A program made the translations under genes and the position numbers. Below are positions 36,892 through 45,430 of a DNA stretch of 64,000 nucleotides, piece by piece. Every line of letters starts with the position of its first letter. Within the stretch, counting starts at the first letter, position 1. The notes beneath the pieces were generated by a model. It was given only the letters and a program-made list of their open reading frames with translations, ran no database searches and had not been told where the DNA came from. This DNA is from Ruegeria marina (GTDB lineage Bacteria; Pseudomonadota; Alphaproteobacteria; Rhodobacterales; Rhodobacteraceae): NCBI RefSeq assembly GCF_900101475.1, contig NZ_FMZV01000010.1, positions 99,793 to 163,792 on the forward strand. The letters are read 5' to 3'.

Positions 36892-36920
36892 AAAGGCGGG
36901 TCTTGGACCCGCCTTTTTCA
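36892..36920. terminator. Bidirectional terminator between rne and the TusA-like gene
   Basis: AAAGGCGGGTC (36892-36902) pairs with GACCCGCCTTT (36906-36916) over a TTG loop, with TTTTT on the plus strand and TTTG on the minus strand. The stop codon of the convergent TusA-like gene lies within its T tract. Confidence 0.92.
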
Positions 36921-37151
36921 TTTTCCCTTGCGTATGAGATAGATCTGGTGGTCTTCGGCCTCCTCCTGCCCGATCAGGGCATGGCCGGCCTCGGCACAGA
37001 AATGTGGCACATCGACAATGGCGGCAGGATCGTTGGCCAGTAACCTCAGAACGGTTCCCGGCGCCATGGATTTCAACCGTTTGCGGGCCTTTAGGACGGG
37101 CAGGGGGCACAAGAGGCCAAGCGCGTCCAGTGTGTCGATATCGTTTGTCAT
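36918..37151 (-). CDS. TusA/SirA family sulfurtransferase
   Basis: A 77-residue TusA-like protein. The conserved Cys15 lies in LGLLCPLPVLKARK, the persulfide-carrying motif of TusA, and the rest follows the family (KSMAPGTVLRLLANDPAA). TusA proteins relay sulfur for tRNA thiolation or molybdenum cofactor; several genomes carry paralogues, so the pathway here is uncertain. The start at 37151 (MTNDIDTLDALG) is chosen because upstream in-frame sequence is not conserved. It is divergent from ccdA, which also handles thiol redox. Confidence 0.88.
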   Translation of the reverse strand: MTNDIDTLDALGLLCPLPVLKARKRLKSMAPGTVLRLLANDPAAIVDVPHFCAEAGHALIGQEEAEDHQIYLIRKGK

Positions 37152-37277
37152 GCAGCGGAGATAGACCCCGTCCGCATAGCTGTCCAGCCGCCTTCGACGG
37201 GTGCGCAAGGCAGGGCCACGAGGATGTGACCTCATTGCCCCGTGACGACGCCTGCGCAATCGCCTATGTGCTGTGGC

Positions 37278-38030
37278 ATGTTCGGAATTGATATCATCGA
37301 CGCGGGTCTCTTGCCCGCCATGTTCGTGGCCCTTCTGGGGGGGATCGTGAGCTTTCTCAGCCCATGTGTCCTTCCGATCGTGCCGCCCTACCTGGCCTAT
37401 ATGAGCGGCGTCAGCCTGGGCGAGATCCAGGATCAGTCCGCTGCAAGGCGCAAGGCGACGCTCGCGGCCCTGTTCTTCGTTCTCGGCCTTTCGACCGTGT
37501 TCCTTCTGCTGGGGTTCACCGCTTCGGCCTTTGGGGCGTTCGTGCTGTCCAATCAGGGGCTGTTCGCCAAGATATCGGGCCTCGTGGTGATCGTTTTTGG
37601 CCTGCATTTTCTTGGCGTCTTCCGTATTCCGATCCTGGATCGCGAGGCCCGGATGCAAACAGGCGATACCGGTGGATCGGTGTTTGGCGCATATTTGCTG
37701 GGACTGGCATTCGCCTTTGGCTGGACGCCCTGCATCGGTCCGCAGCTGGGAGCCATCCTGTCGCTTGCGGCGTCTGAGGCTTCGGTTGCGCGCGGAACTT
37801 TGCTTCTGGGCATCTATGCTGCCGGGCTGGGCGTACCCTTCCTGCTGGCGGCGATGTTCCTGGGACGCTCGATGGTGATGATGAATCGGATCAAACCATA
37901 CATGGGGACCATCGAGAAGGTGATGGGCGGGCTCCTGCTTGTTGTCGGTATCATGCTGGTGACGGGTCTGTTCACACAGTTCAGCTGGTGGCTCCTGGAA
38001 ACATTCCCCGGCCTTGCCGCCCTGGGCTGA
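37278..38030 (+). CDS. ccdA: Cytochrome c biogenesis protein CcdA
   Basis: CcdA carries electrons from cytoplasmic thioredoxin across the inner membrane to periplasmic thiol proteins of cytochrome c maturation. The 250-residue protein has six membrane spans, with the redox cysteines in FLSPCVLPIVPPY (first span) and GWTPCIGP (fourth span). ATG 37278 (MFGIDIIDAGLLPAMFVAL) is preferred; ATG 37266 and GTG 37242 are in frame but add unconserved residues. It complements the ccm genes at 17.8-22 kb. Confidence 0.93.
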   Translation: MFGIDIIDAGLLPAMFVALLGGIVSFLSPCVLPIVPPYLAYMSGVSLGEIQDQSAARRKATLAALFFVLGLSTVFLLLGFTASAFGAFVLSNQGLFAKISGLVVIVFGLHFLGVFRIPILDREARMQTGDTGGSVFGAYLLGLAFAFGWTPCIGPQLGAILSLAASEASVARGTLLLGIYAAGLGVPFLLAAMFLGRSMVMMNRIKPYMGTIEKVMGGLLLVVGIMLVTGLFTQFSWWLLETFPGLAALG

Positions 38031-38086
38031 GCGGCGCGGGATCGGCCTCTCGATGCAGTCTTAATCTTGCCCCAGTGATCAGCTAA

Positions 38087-38110
38087 GCTCGACGGCAAAA
38101 GAGGTCGAGC
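38087..38110 (+). promoter_or_regulatory. Hairpin/dyad over the ribosome-binding site of the hydrolase-P450 operon
   Basis: GCTCGAC (38087-38093) and GTCGAGC (38104-38110) are perfect 7-bp arms around a 10-nt loop containing AAAAGAG. The second arm ends one base before the ATG at 38112. The mRNA could fold with the Shine-Dalgarno in the loop, or the DNA could bind a repressor. Confidence 0.4.
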
Positions 38111-38111
38111 A

Positions 38112-39344
38112 ATGAGCAGTGTCACACCAGCAGGACAGGTGCGCAGCCGCCGGGTGTTCTACATACCCGGCTACGATCCCATACATCCCCGTCGCTACCG
38201 TGAGCTTTACCGCAAGGAGAGCGCCGAACAGGCGAAGATATCCAAATACCAAGTGCTTCTGAAACCCAAGAAGACCAAGGGTGCTTATGGCTGGCATGTG
38301 ATCTCGGAACAGGACGGGGTGTCGGTCGAAACGGATGTCGAGGTCCTGGTCTGGTCCGATATCGTGCGCGACAGCATGTCGAATTCGATTCCGGCGACTT
38401 ACCTGCAACTGGCGCGCACGGCCTGGACCTATATCGGCTCGGGCGTGCTCTGGCGGCTGATGAGGTTGCGCAAGGGGCCGGTGATCGCGGCGCTCTATCC
38501 GGTCGGGATGTTGCTGGTCCAGGCTTTGGCCGCGCTGTTGCTGATCTGGCTGGGCTGGTGGCTGGGCGGGCTGGCCGGGCAATGGCTTGGCGCCTTTGCA
38601 GGGCTGGCGGCCGGACTGGCGGCAGCGGTGGCGTTGCTGCGCTGGTTCCGGGGCAAGGATGGCAAATTCTTCGCCTACTACCTCATGCACGACTACGCCT
38701 ATTCCGCCCGCTGGCGAGGGGCCAATCCGCCCGAACTGGAAGAGCGAATTGCAGCCTTTGCCGAGCGGATTGCCGAAGCCCTTTCCGGTCCTGTGGACGA
38801 AGTGCTGGTGGTGGGCCACAGTTCCGGCGCCCATGTGGGCGTGTCGGTGCTGGCCGATCTGATCCGGGCGGGCCGGGTGCCGGCGGATGGCCCGGCCCTG
38901 GGGTTTCTCACCCTGGGGCAGGTGGTGCCCATGGTTTCCTTCCTGCCCGATGCATACCGGCTGCGGTCGGACCTGCATTACCTGAGCGCGCGCACGGAGC
39001 TTGCATGGGTCGACGTTTCCGCGCCGGGCGACGGTTGTGCCTTTGCGCTGTGCGATCCGGTCACGGTCAGCGGCGTGGCCCCTGACCAGGGAAAACGCTG
39101 GCCCCTGGTCGTTTCGGCGGCCTTTACCCAGACGCTCAGCCCCGGCCGCTGGGCGGAACTGCGCTGGCGGTTCTTCCGGTTGCATTTCCAGTATCTGTGC
39201 GCTTTCGACCGGCCGGGCGACTACGACTACTTTCGTATCACCGCCGGGCCGCTGACGCTGGCGGCACGCTATCGCGACCGCCAGCCGTCGAGGTCCCGTA
39301 TTGACGCGGCGGTCGGGAAATACACAGCGATGGCGCCCGCATGA
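38112..39344 (+). CDS. Membrane-associated alpha/beta-hydrolase-like protein
   Basis: A 410-residue protein with a probable serine-hydrolase nucleophile, Ser237, in GHSSGAHVG. Two hydrophobic segments rich in Leu, Gly and Ala lie at about residues 125-176, before the hydrolase part. The N-terminus (RRVFYIPGYDPIHPRRYREL) looks like the first strand and oxyanion loop of a lipase-like fold. A catalytic Asp and His cannot be assigned with confidence. Its stop overlaps the start of the P450 gene by 4 nt, so the two act together or are at least co-expressed. Substrate unknown; an esterified lipid feeding the P450 is speculation. Confidence 0.65.
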   Translation: MSSVTPAGQVRSRRVFYIPGYDPIHPRRYRELYRKESAEQAKISKYQVLLKPKKTKGAYGWHVISEQDGVSVETDVEVLVWSDIVRDSMSNSIPATYLQLARTAWTYIGSGVLWRLMRLRKGPVIAALYPVGMLLVQALAALLLIWLGWWLGGLAGQWLGAFAGLAAGLAAAVALLRWFRGKDGKFFAYYLMHDYAYSARWRGANPPELEERIAAFAERIAEALSGPVDEVLVVGHSSGAHVGVSVLADLIRAGRVPADGPALGFLTLGQVVPMVSFLPDAYRLRSDLHYLSARTELAWVDVSAPGDGCAFALCDPVTVSGVAPDQGKRWPLVVSAAFTQTLSPGRWAELRWRFFRLHFQYLCAFDRPGDYDYFRITAGPLTLAARYRDRQPSRSRIDAAVGKYTAMAPA

Positions 39345-40693
39345 TCCCGCCCAAACCCGCTTCGCGCCCGGACAAGGTTTCGCTTTGGCGCTATCTGAAA
39401 TTGTTTCGGCAAGATTTGTTGTCGGCTCAACCCGGGCGGCTCTACCGCGCCTGGATGGCTGAGTTCCGCACGCCGTTTTTCCGTTCGTTTCTGGTGAATC
39501 AGCCCGACCTGGTGGACACGGTGCTGAAGGGCCGGCCGGATGACTTCCCGAAATCGGGCCGCATCAGCGAAGGGTTGCGGCCCTTGCTGGGCGACTCGGT
39601 CTTTCTGACCAACGGGGCGACCTGGAAACGCCAGCGCCGTATCATCGACCCCGCCTTCGAAGGGGGACGGCTGCGCGACACATTCCCGGCCATGCGGGAA
39701 GCGGGCGAGGCAGCGGTGACTCGACTGCTTGCGCGTGCAGGGCAGGAGACCGAGATCGAGGAGGTCACCAGCCACGCCGCTGCGGACGTGATCTTTCGCA
39801 CCCTGTTCTCGATCCCGATCGAGCACGAGGTTGCAGCCGAGGTCTTCTCCCGCTTTCGTGCCTATCAGAGGGCGCAGCCACTGTTGAACCTGGCGGCTTT
39901 CGTGCCGCTGCCGCGCTGGGTGCCGCGGTTCCATTCGCGCCAGACGCGGGCGAACGCCGCGATCATCCGCAGCCTGATCCGGCAGTTGACCGACGCGCGC
40001 ATGTCCGAAATCCGCAACGGCACGGCGCCCGACGATCTGGCCACCAAGATCATGACGACGACCGACCCCCAGACCGGCGATCGGTTCGACACAGCCGAGA
40101 TGGTCGATCAGGTGGCGATCTTTTTCCTTGCCGGTCACGAAACCAGCGCTTCGGCCCTCGCCTGGACCTTGTACCTGATGGCGCTTTACCCTGACTGGCA
40201 GGAAAGGTTGGCCGAAGAGGCGCGCGAACTGGACAGTGATCCGGGGTTTGGCGTGATGTCGAAGCTGCGCCTCAGCCGCGATGTGTTTCGCGAGGCGCTG
40301 CGCCTCTATCCTCCGGTCCCGATGATGGTGCGCGAGGCGACATGCCCTGAACAGTTCCGGGATCGCAGGGTCCCCAAGGGGGCTCAGATCGTGCTCAGCC
40401 CCTGGCACCTGCACCGGCATGAACGCCTGTGGGAGCGTCCCGACGCGTTCGACCCGGTCCGCTGGCAGACCGAGAACGGCAAGGCCTGCCAGCGCAATGC
40501 CTATATTCCGTTTTCTGCCGGACCGCGCGTCTGCACCGGGGCCGGGTTCGCCATGGTCGAGGGGCCACTCATCCTGTCGATGCTGCTGCGCCGCTTCCGG
40601 TTCGAACGGATCGCCGACCGCGACCCGGTTCCGGTGGCGCATTTGACGGTGCGGGCGGCGGATGGCATCTGGCTGCGCGTCCTTCAGCGCTAA
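39341..40693 (+). CDS. Cytochrome P450
   Basis: A 450-residue soluble P450. The haem-thiolate Cys398 lies in FSAGPRVCTGAGFA, the ExxR pair is Glu318-Arg321 (EALR), and the I-helix oxygen-activation motif AGHETSA begins at Ala264. The overall pattern resembles CYP102/CYP4-like fatty-acid or terpenoid hydroxylases more than camphor-type CYP101. No ferredoxin or reductase gene is adjacent. It is translationally coupled to the upstream hydrolase-like gene. Confidence 0.92.
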   Translation: MIPPKPASRPDKVSLWRYLKLFRQDLLSAQPGRLYRAWMAEFRTPFFRSFLVNQPDLVDTVLKGRPDDFPKSGRISEGLRPLLGDSVFLTNGATWKRQRRIIDPAFEGGRLRDTFPAMREAGEAAVTRLLARAGQETEIEEVTSHAAADVIFRTLFSIPIEHEVAAEVFSRFRAYQRAQPLLNLAAFVPLPRWVPRFHSRQTRANAAIIRSLIRQLTDARMSEIRNGTAPDDLATKIMTTTDPQTGDRFDTAEMVDQVAIFFLAGHETSASALAWTLYLMALYPDWQERLAEEARELDSDPGFGVMSKLRLSRDVFREALRLYPPVPMMVREATCPEQFRDRRVPKGAQIVLSPWHLHRHERLWERPDAFDPVRWQTENGKACQRNAYIPFSAGPRVCTGAGFAMVEGPLILSMLLRRFRFERIADRDPVPVAHLTVRAADGIWLRVLQR

Positions 40694-40762
40694 CATCCTA
40701 CCATCCTGCCGCACCATGTTATATGCGATGCCAAGCGGAATCACATTGTATGGGAAAGACAT

Positions 40763-41644
40763 ATGTCCAAGGCACAAATGCGCGAAAAGATGGCAAAAGG
40801 CGCGGGCTTTATCGCGGCCCTGGATCAGAGCGGCGGTTCGACCCCCAAGGCGCTTGCGCTATACGGTGTCGACGCGGCGCAATACGGGTCCGAGGAAGAG
40901 ATGTTCGACGAGATCCAGCGCATGCGCGCACGGATCATCCTGGCCGATGACTTCACCAGCAAGAAGGTGATCGGCGCGATCCTGTTCGAACGCACCCTGG
41001 GCGAGAGCATCGAAGGCCGAAAGGTCGCCGACTACCTGTGGAACGTCAAGGGCGTGGTGCCCTTCCTGAAGATCGACAAGGGGCTTGAGGATCAGGCCAA
41101 CGGCGTACAGCTGATGAAGCCGATTCCGGGTCTGGCGGCGACGCTGGCAAAGGCGGAAGGCGTGTTCGGCACCAAGGAACGCTCGGTCATTCACGAGGCC
41201 AATGCCGAAGGCATCGCCGCCGTGGTGGCGCAGCAGTTCGATGTGGCGCGCGAAGTGATCGCCGCCGGCATGGTGCCCATCGTGGAGCCCGAGGTGAACA
41301 TTCATTCCGCGACCAAGGCCGAGGCCGAAGAGATGCTGAAGGCCGAGATCCTGAAGCACCTCGACACGCTGGGCGAGGGCCAGGACGTGATGCTGAAGCT
41401 GACCATTCCCAGCGTGGCGAACCTCTATGACGAACTGGCCGATCATCCGCGCGTGGTGCGGGTAGTGGCCCTGTCGGGCGGGTACTCGACGGACGAGGCC
41501 TGCGACTTGCTGAGCCGGAACGGAAAGATGATCGCCTCCTTCTCGCGCGCCCTGACCGAGGGCCTGTCGAAACAGCAGTCGGACTCGGAGTTCAACGCGG
41601 CGCTTGGCGGAAACATCGACAAGATTTACCGCGCGTCGCTTTGA
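40763..41644 (+). CDS. fda: Class I fructose-bisphosphate aldolase
   Basis: Cleaves or forms fructose-1,6-bisphosphate through a lysine Schiff base rather than a metal. The 293-residue protein has the ALDQSGGSTPKAL N-terminal block, the VPFLKIDKGL segment, VPIVEPEVNIHS, and MLKLTIPSV with the likely Schiff-base lysine. The C-terminus ends NIDKIYRASL. GGGAAAGA lies before the ATG. It is followed by a very strong terminator. Confidence 0.95.
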   Translation: MSKAQMREKMAKGAGFIAALDQSGGSTPKALALYGVDAAQYGSEEEMFDEIQRMRARIILADDFTSKKVIGAILFERTLGESIEGRKVADYLWNVKGVVPFLKIDKGLEDQANGVQLMKPIPGLAATLAKAEGVFGTKERSVIHEANAEGIAAVVAQQFDVAREVIAAGMVPIVEPEVNIHSATKAEAEEMLKAEILKHLDTLGEGQDVMLKLTIPSVANLYDELADHPRVVRVVALSGGYSTDEACDLLSRNGKMIASFSRALTEGLSKQQSDSEFNAALGGNIDKIYRASL

Positions 41645-41664
41645 TCTTGTACGAAATCGAAGAC

Positions 41665-41694
41665 CGGGCCGCGGTGCCGCGGCCCGTTTTTATT
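41665..41694 (+). terminator. Rho-independent terminator of the aldolase gene
   Basis: CGGGCCGCGG (41665-41674) pairs with CCGCGGCCCG (41677-41686), followed by TTTTTATT. The stop codon of the convergent tag gene (41690) lies in the T tract. Confidence 0.94.
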
Positions 41695-42298
41695 CTGGGC
41701 GGGTGAAACCGGCCCGCATCCTGGCGGCCTTGTCGCGCATCACACAACCGCGCGCATGGTCGTTGACCAGCCCCATCGCCTGCATGAACGCGAAAACGGT
41801 GGTCGGGCCCACGAACTTCCAGCCGCGTTTTTTCAGATCCTTCGACATGGCTGTCGAGGCGGGGATGATGCTGGCGCTCTGCGGCTCCGGCAAGTCCGCC
41901 GGATCGGGCTCGAAAGCCCAGACATAGGCCGCAAGGGAACCGTGTTCGGCCAGCAGGTCGCCCATGCGGCGGGCATTGTTGATCACCGCCTCGATCTTGC
42001 CGCGGTGCCGGATGATCCCGGCATCGCCCAGCAGTCGGTTCACTTCGGTGTCGCCATAGTCGGCGATCCGGGTCCAGTCGAACCCGTCGAACGCTGCGCG
42101 AAAGTTCTCGCGCTTGGCCAGGATCGTGCGCCAGCTGAGACCGGATTGGAACGTTTCGAGGCAGAGCTTCTCGAACAGGCGCCTGTCGTCGCCCACAGGG
42201 TAACCCCATTCATTGTCGTGATAGTCGAAGAATTCCGGCGCGGCCTGACACCAGCCGCAGCGCGGTTGCCCGTCGGGGCCGGGGATTGTTGTGGTCAT
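41690..42298 (-). CDS. tag: DNA-3-methyladenine glycosylase I
   Basis: Tag removes 3-methyladenine from alkylated DNA. The 202-residue protein has the family start CGW (Cys14) and YHDNEWGYP, with His27 and the catalytic Glu30; the zinc site is completed by the C-terminal DHARGC. The core motifs LFEKLCLETFQSGLSW and GPTTVFAFMQAMGLVNDH are intact. It is the last gene of a fumC-DUF4169-RHH-tag run, 37 nt after the RHH gene. Confidence 0.94.
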   Translation of the reverse strand: MTTTIPGPDGQPRCGWCQAAPEFFDYHDNEWGYPVGDDRRLFEKLCLETFQSGLSWRTILAKRENFRAAFDGFDWTRIADYGDTEVNRLLGDAGIIRHRGKIEAVINNARRMGDLLAEHGSLAAYVWAFEPDPADLPEPQSASIIPASTAMSKDLKKRGWKFVGPTTVFAFMQAMGLVNDHARGCVMRDKAARMRAGFTRPE

Positions 42299-42335
42299 GA
42301 TCCCTCCTCCTGCGCCTTGCCCGGAATGGCCTGCG

Positions 42336-42557
42336 TCATTGGCCTTGCCGATACCAGTTCAGAACATAGACCCTAATCGCCGATGCCAGTCCGGTTTCCG
42401 GGTCGCGCTGCGCGTCGATATCGGCGGCCAGGACATTGATCGGCAGGCCTCGCGCCTGCGCGATCTCGCGAAATGCACGCCAGAACTCATCCTCCAGCGA
42501 CACCGAGGTGCGATGCCCCCTGAGCGTCAGCGAGCGTTTGACGGGCGGTCGGCTCAT
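42336..42557 (-). CDS. Ribbon-helix-helix domain protein
   Basis: A 73-residue protein of the RHH_4 type. A basic N-terminus and a beta strand (KRSLTLRGHRTSVSL) precede helices EDEFWRAFREIAQARGLP and INVLAADIDAQR; the C-terminal segment SAIRVYVLNWYRQ completes the domain. It may be a DNA-binding autoregulator of its operon, though this subfamily has no characterised member. It overlaps DUF4169 by 4 nt (ATGA). Confidence 0.85.
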   Translation of the reverse strand: MSRPPVKRSLTLRGHRTSVSLEDEFWRAFREIAQARGLPINVLAADIDAQRDPETGLASAIRVYVLNWYRQGQ

Positions 42558-42730
42558 TCCTCGACCTCGTGGCCTTCAAGGTCCCGGCGCGCCTTGTCCG
42601 CGCGGGCGCGGTCGAGCTGCTTTTCGGCCTTGCTACGGCCGAATTTCACCACGTTCTGCTCGGCGCGCGCCTTTTTCTCGGCGCGGGCCTTCTGTTTGCG
42701 GAACTGGTTGAGGTTGACCGGCTTGCCCAT
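42554..42730 (-). CDS. DUF4169 small basic protein
   Basis: A 58-residue, highly charged helical protein that starts [19 protein letters not shown] and ends EGHEVEE. This fits DUF4169, a family of unknown function found in alphaproteobacteria. It overlaps fumC by one base and the RHH gene by four, so the three are translationally linked. Confidence 0.85.
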   Translation of the reverse strand: MGKPVNLNQFRKQKARAEKKARAEQNVVKFGRSKAEKQLDRARADKARRDLEGHEVEE

Positions 42731-44124
42731 CAGTCGCGCGGCCCGATCATCTGTTCCGGCCGTACCACCCGGTCGAATGTCTCTTCGTCCACAAACCCCA
42801 GCCGCACCGCTTCTTCCCTCAGCGTGGTGCCGTTCTTGTGCGCGGTCTTGGCGACGGTGGTTGCATTGTCGTAACCGATGATCGGAGCAAGCGCGGTGAC
42901 CAGCATCAGGCTTTCCCGCATCAACTGGTCGATCCGCGTCTTGTTGGCGCGAATGCCCAGAAGCATACGTTCGGAGAAACTGGCAGCCGCATCCCCAAGC
43001 AGTTGCATGGACTGCAACAGGTTGTAGGCCATCATCGGGTTGTAGACGTTGAGTTCAAAATGCCCCTGAGAACCGGCGAACTTGATCGCCGCGTCGTTTC
43101 CCATCACGTGGGCCGCGACCTGAGTCAGCGCCTCGGCCTGGGTCGGGTTGACCTTGCCCGGCATGATGGAACTACCCGGCTCGTTTTCCGGCAGGATCAA
43201 CTCGCCAAGGCCCGAACGGGGGCCGGAGCCAAGAAACCGGATGTCGTTGGAGATCTTGTAGCAACTGCCCGCTACTGTCGCCAGAGCACCCGACATGAAG
43301 ACCATCGCGTCATGGGCAGCCAGCGCTTCGAACTTGTTGGGCGCTGTGACCAGTGGCATGCCGGTAATTGCGGCCATGTTGGCCGCCACCGTTTCCGCCC
43401 ATCCCGCATGGGTATTCAGGCCGGTGCCCACCGCCGTGCCGCCCTGAGCCAGTTCGCAAAGACCGGGCAGGGCGGTCTCGACCCGCGTGATCCCCATCCG
43501 GACCTGGTGGGCGTATCCGGAAAACTCCTGTCCCAGGGTCAGCGGGGTGGCGTCCTGAGTATGGGTGCGGCCGATCTTGACGATGTCGCGGAATTCCCCG
43601 GCCTTCTGTTCCAGGCCGGCCAGCAGGGCGTGCAGCCCCGGCAGCAGCACGTCCCGCGCAGTCAAGACCGCGGCGATATGCATGGCGGTGGGAAAGGTGT
43701 CGTTCGAGGACTGCCCCATGTTCACGTGATCGTTCGGGTGTACCGGAGTCTTGGAGCCGATATCGCCGCCCAGAATCTCGATCGCGCGATTCGAGATGAC
43801 TTCGTTGGCATTCATGTTCGACTGCGTTCCCGATCCGGTTTGCCAGACGACCAAGGGAAAATGGGCGTCGAGCTTGCCATCGATCACCTCGTCCGCAGCG
43901 GCGATGATCGCTGATGCCAGATCGGGAGCAAGCCGACCGCTGGCGGCGTTTGCCTGTGCGCAGGCCTTCTTGACCACGCCCAGTGCCCGCACAATGGCAA
44001 CAGGCTGCTTTTCCCAGCCGATCGGAAAGTTCAGAAGCGACCTTTGTGTCTGAGCGCCCCAATACCTGTCCAGGGGCACGTCGATCGGGCCAAAACTGTC
44101 GGTTTCAGTACGCGTCCTTGTCAT
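42730..44124 (-). CDS. fumC: Class II fumarate hydratase
   Basis: FumC hydrates fumarate to L-malate in the TCA cycle and is oxygen-stable, having no iron-sulfur cluster. The 464-residue protein has the superfamily signature [15 protein letters not shown] with the flexible catalytic loop, plus the [13 protein letters not shown] and [14 protein letters not shown] active-site blocks. ATG 44124 with GGAGG 8 nt upstream is preferred to the longer frame. It heads the operon containing DUF4169, RHH and tag. Confidence 0.96.
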   Translation of the reverse strand: MTRTRTETDSFGPIDVPLDRYWGAQTQRSLLNFPIGWEKQPVAIVRALGVVKKACAQANAASGRLAPDLASAIIAAADEVIDGKLDAHFPLVVWQTGSGTQSNMNANEVISNRAIEILGGDIGSKTPVHPNDHVNMGQSSNDTFPTAMHIAAVLTARDVLLPGLHALLAGLEQKAGEFRDIVKIGRTHTQDATPLTLGQEFSGYAHQVRMGITRVETALPGLCELAQGGTAVGTGLNTHAGWAETVAANMAAITGMPLVTAPNKFEALAAHDAMVFMSGALATVAGSCYKISNDIRFLGSGPRSGLGELILPENEPGSSIMPGKVNPTQAEALTQVAAHVMGNDAAIKFAGSQGHFELNVYNPMMAYNLLQSMQLLGDAAASFSERMLLGIRANKTRIDQLMRESLMLVTALAPIIGYDNATTVAKTAHKNGTTLREEAVRLGFVDEETFDRVVRPEQMIGPRD

Positions 44125-44298
44125 ACGGGGCCTCCGTCCGCCTGTCGGGATCCAGAGTTGCCCGCCAGACCGGGGTGTGCAAGGGGAGATGGGCGTTTCA
44201 ATGGTTCGGATCACGCTATTTTTCCAAGTGGGGTACTCCTGCGTTGTTAGAAGCGCGGAGCGCGCTAATATATGTTCAGTCAGCCACAGGAGGCCGAA

Positions 44299-44862
44299 AT
44301 GCGTGCCGCGACCGTTTGCCTATCGTTTCGTAACATCTGGATGCTGGCCATTGCCCTGCTGGCGGCCATTGCGCTGGCATTGCCTGTTTGGGCTGCTGAC
44401 ATCTCGGAATTCGTGGGCGATTACGAAGGAAACGCCGACCTGGTCCGGGCCGATGGCACAGTCGAGCCCCGCGACATGAGTGTCTCGATCGCGGAAACCA
44501 GGGATGGGTTCAATGTCAGCTGGTCGACCACGATCCAGAAACCCGATGGCCGGATCAAGGAGAGCGACTATTCGGTGGATTTCCTGCCCAGTCCCCGGGA
44601 GGGAATCTATGCCGCTGCCATGACCAGGAACGTGTTCGGACATGCAGTCCAACTTGATCCGATGAAAGGCGAACCCTATGTCTGGGGCCGTATCGAAGGG
44701 GATACCATGACCGTCTATTCGTTGTTCGTCGCCGATGATGGCGGTTACGAATTGCAGCAGTTCGACCGGACTCTGGCCGAAGGCGGCCTGATGCTCAAGT
44801 TCTCGCGCCTCAAGGACGGCGTCGAGCAGAGGTCGGTCGAAACTTTCCTGGCACGGCAGTAA
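44299..44862 (+). CDS. Exported protein of unknown function
   Basis: A 187-residue protein with a Sec signal peptide (about 1-29, cleaved after PVWA) and a beta-rich mature part ([20 protein letters not shown] and on). It has no cysteines and no recognised domain; the beta-strand pattern suggests a lipocalin-like or small barrel fold. GGAGG lies 6 nt before ATG 44299, which excludes the upstream in-frame ATG at 44272. It is divergent from fumC and convergent with sspB. Confidence 0.75.
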   Translation: MRAATVCLSFRNIWMLAIALLAAIALALPVWAADISEFVGDYEGNADLVRADGTVEPRDMSVSIAETRDGFNVSWSTTIQKPDGRIKESDYSVDFLPSPREGIYAAAMTRNVFGHAVQLDPMKGEPYVWGRIEGDTMTVYSLFVADDGGYELQQFDRTLAEGGLMLKFSRLKDGVEQRSVETFLARQ

Positions 44863-44897
44863 CGGGCCGGCCGCGCACCTGGCGCAGGCCGGTCGGA

Positions 44898-45350
44898 TCA
44901 GTGTTTGCGGAAACTGTCGAGTGACACGACCTCGGCTTCTGTCTTCTCGTCGCCGGTTTCGTTTTCGTCCTCGTCGTCCTCCTCCTCCTCGTCGATATCC
45001 GCGCTTTCGAAGCGCAGGCCAAACTCGACCGAAGGATCGACGAAGGTTTTGACGGCGTCGAACGGGATATAGAGCGGTTCCGGCGAATCCCCGAAGTTGA
45101 GCGTGATCGAGAATCCTTCGTCATCCACCCGCAGGTTTTCATACCAGTGCTGGACAACTATGGTCATCTCGCCCGGGTAACGGTCGGAAAGCCAGTCGGC
45201 CAGCTCGACATCGGGGTGCCTGGTATCGAAGGTGATGAAGAAATGATGGGCTCCGGGCAGCCCGTTGTGCTCCACATCGGTCAGGACGGTTTTGATCAGC
45301 CCGCGCATGGCCGTGTGCATCAAGTTGCCATAGTCGATGTCTCGCGACAT
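44898..45350 (-). CDS. sspB: ClpXP protease adaptor SspB
   Basis: SspB binds ssrA-tagged and other substrates and delivers them to ClpXP. The 150-residue protein has the substrate-binding domain (about 1-105, including HHFFITFDTRHPDVELADWL). An acidic linker with a run of Glu and Asp follows (about 118-135), then a short C-terminal ClpX-binding tail VVSLDSFRKH. The alphaproteobacterial form differs from E. coli SspB but keeps this layout. ATG 45350 has GGGGAAA upstream. Confidence 0.9.
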   Translation of the reverse strand: MSRDIDYGNLMHTAMRGLIKTVLTDVEHNGLPGAHHFFITFDTRHPDVELADWLSDRYPGEMTIVVQHWYENLRVDDEGFSITLNFGDSPEPLYIPFDAVKTFVDPSVEFGLRFESADIDEEEEDDEDENETGDEKTEAEVVSLDSFRKH

Positions 45351-45430
45351 ATCATTTCCCCATTCGAATTCGACGATCAGCATAAAAGATTCGGTCGGAA
45401 ACAAAAGAGACTGTAGCAGTCTATTTCCGA

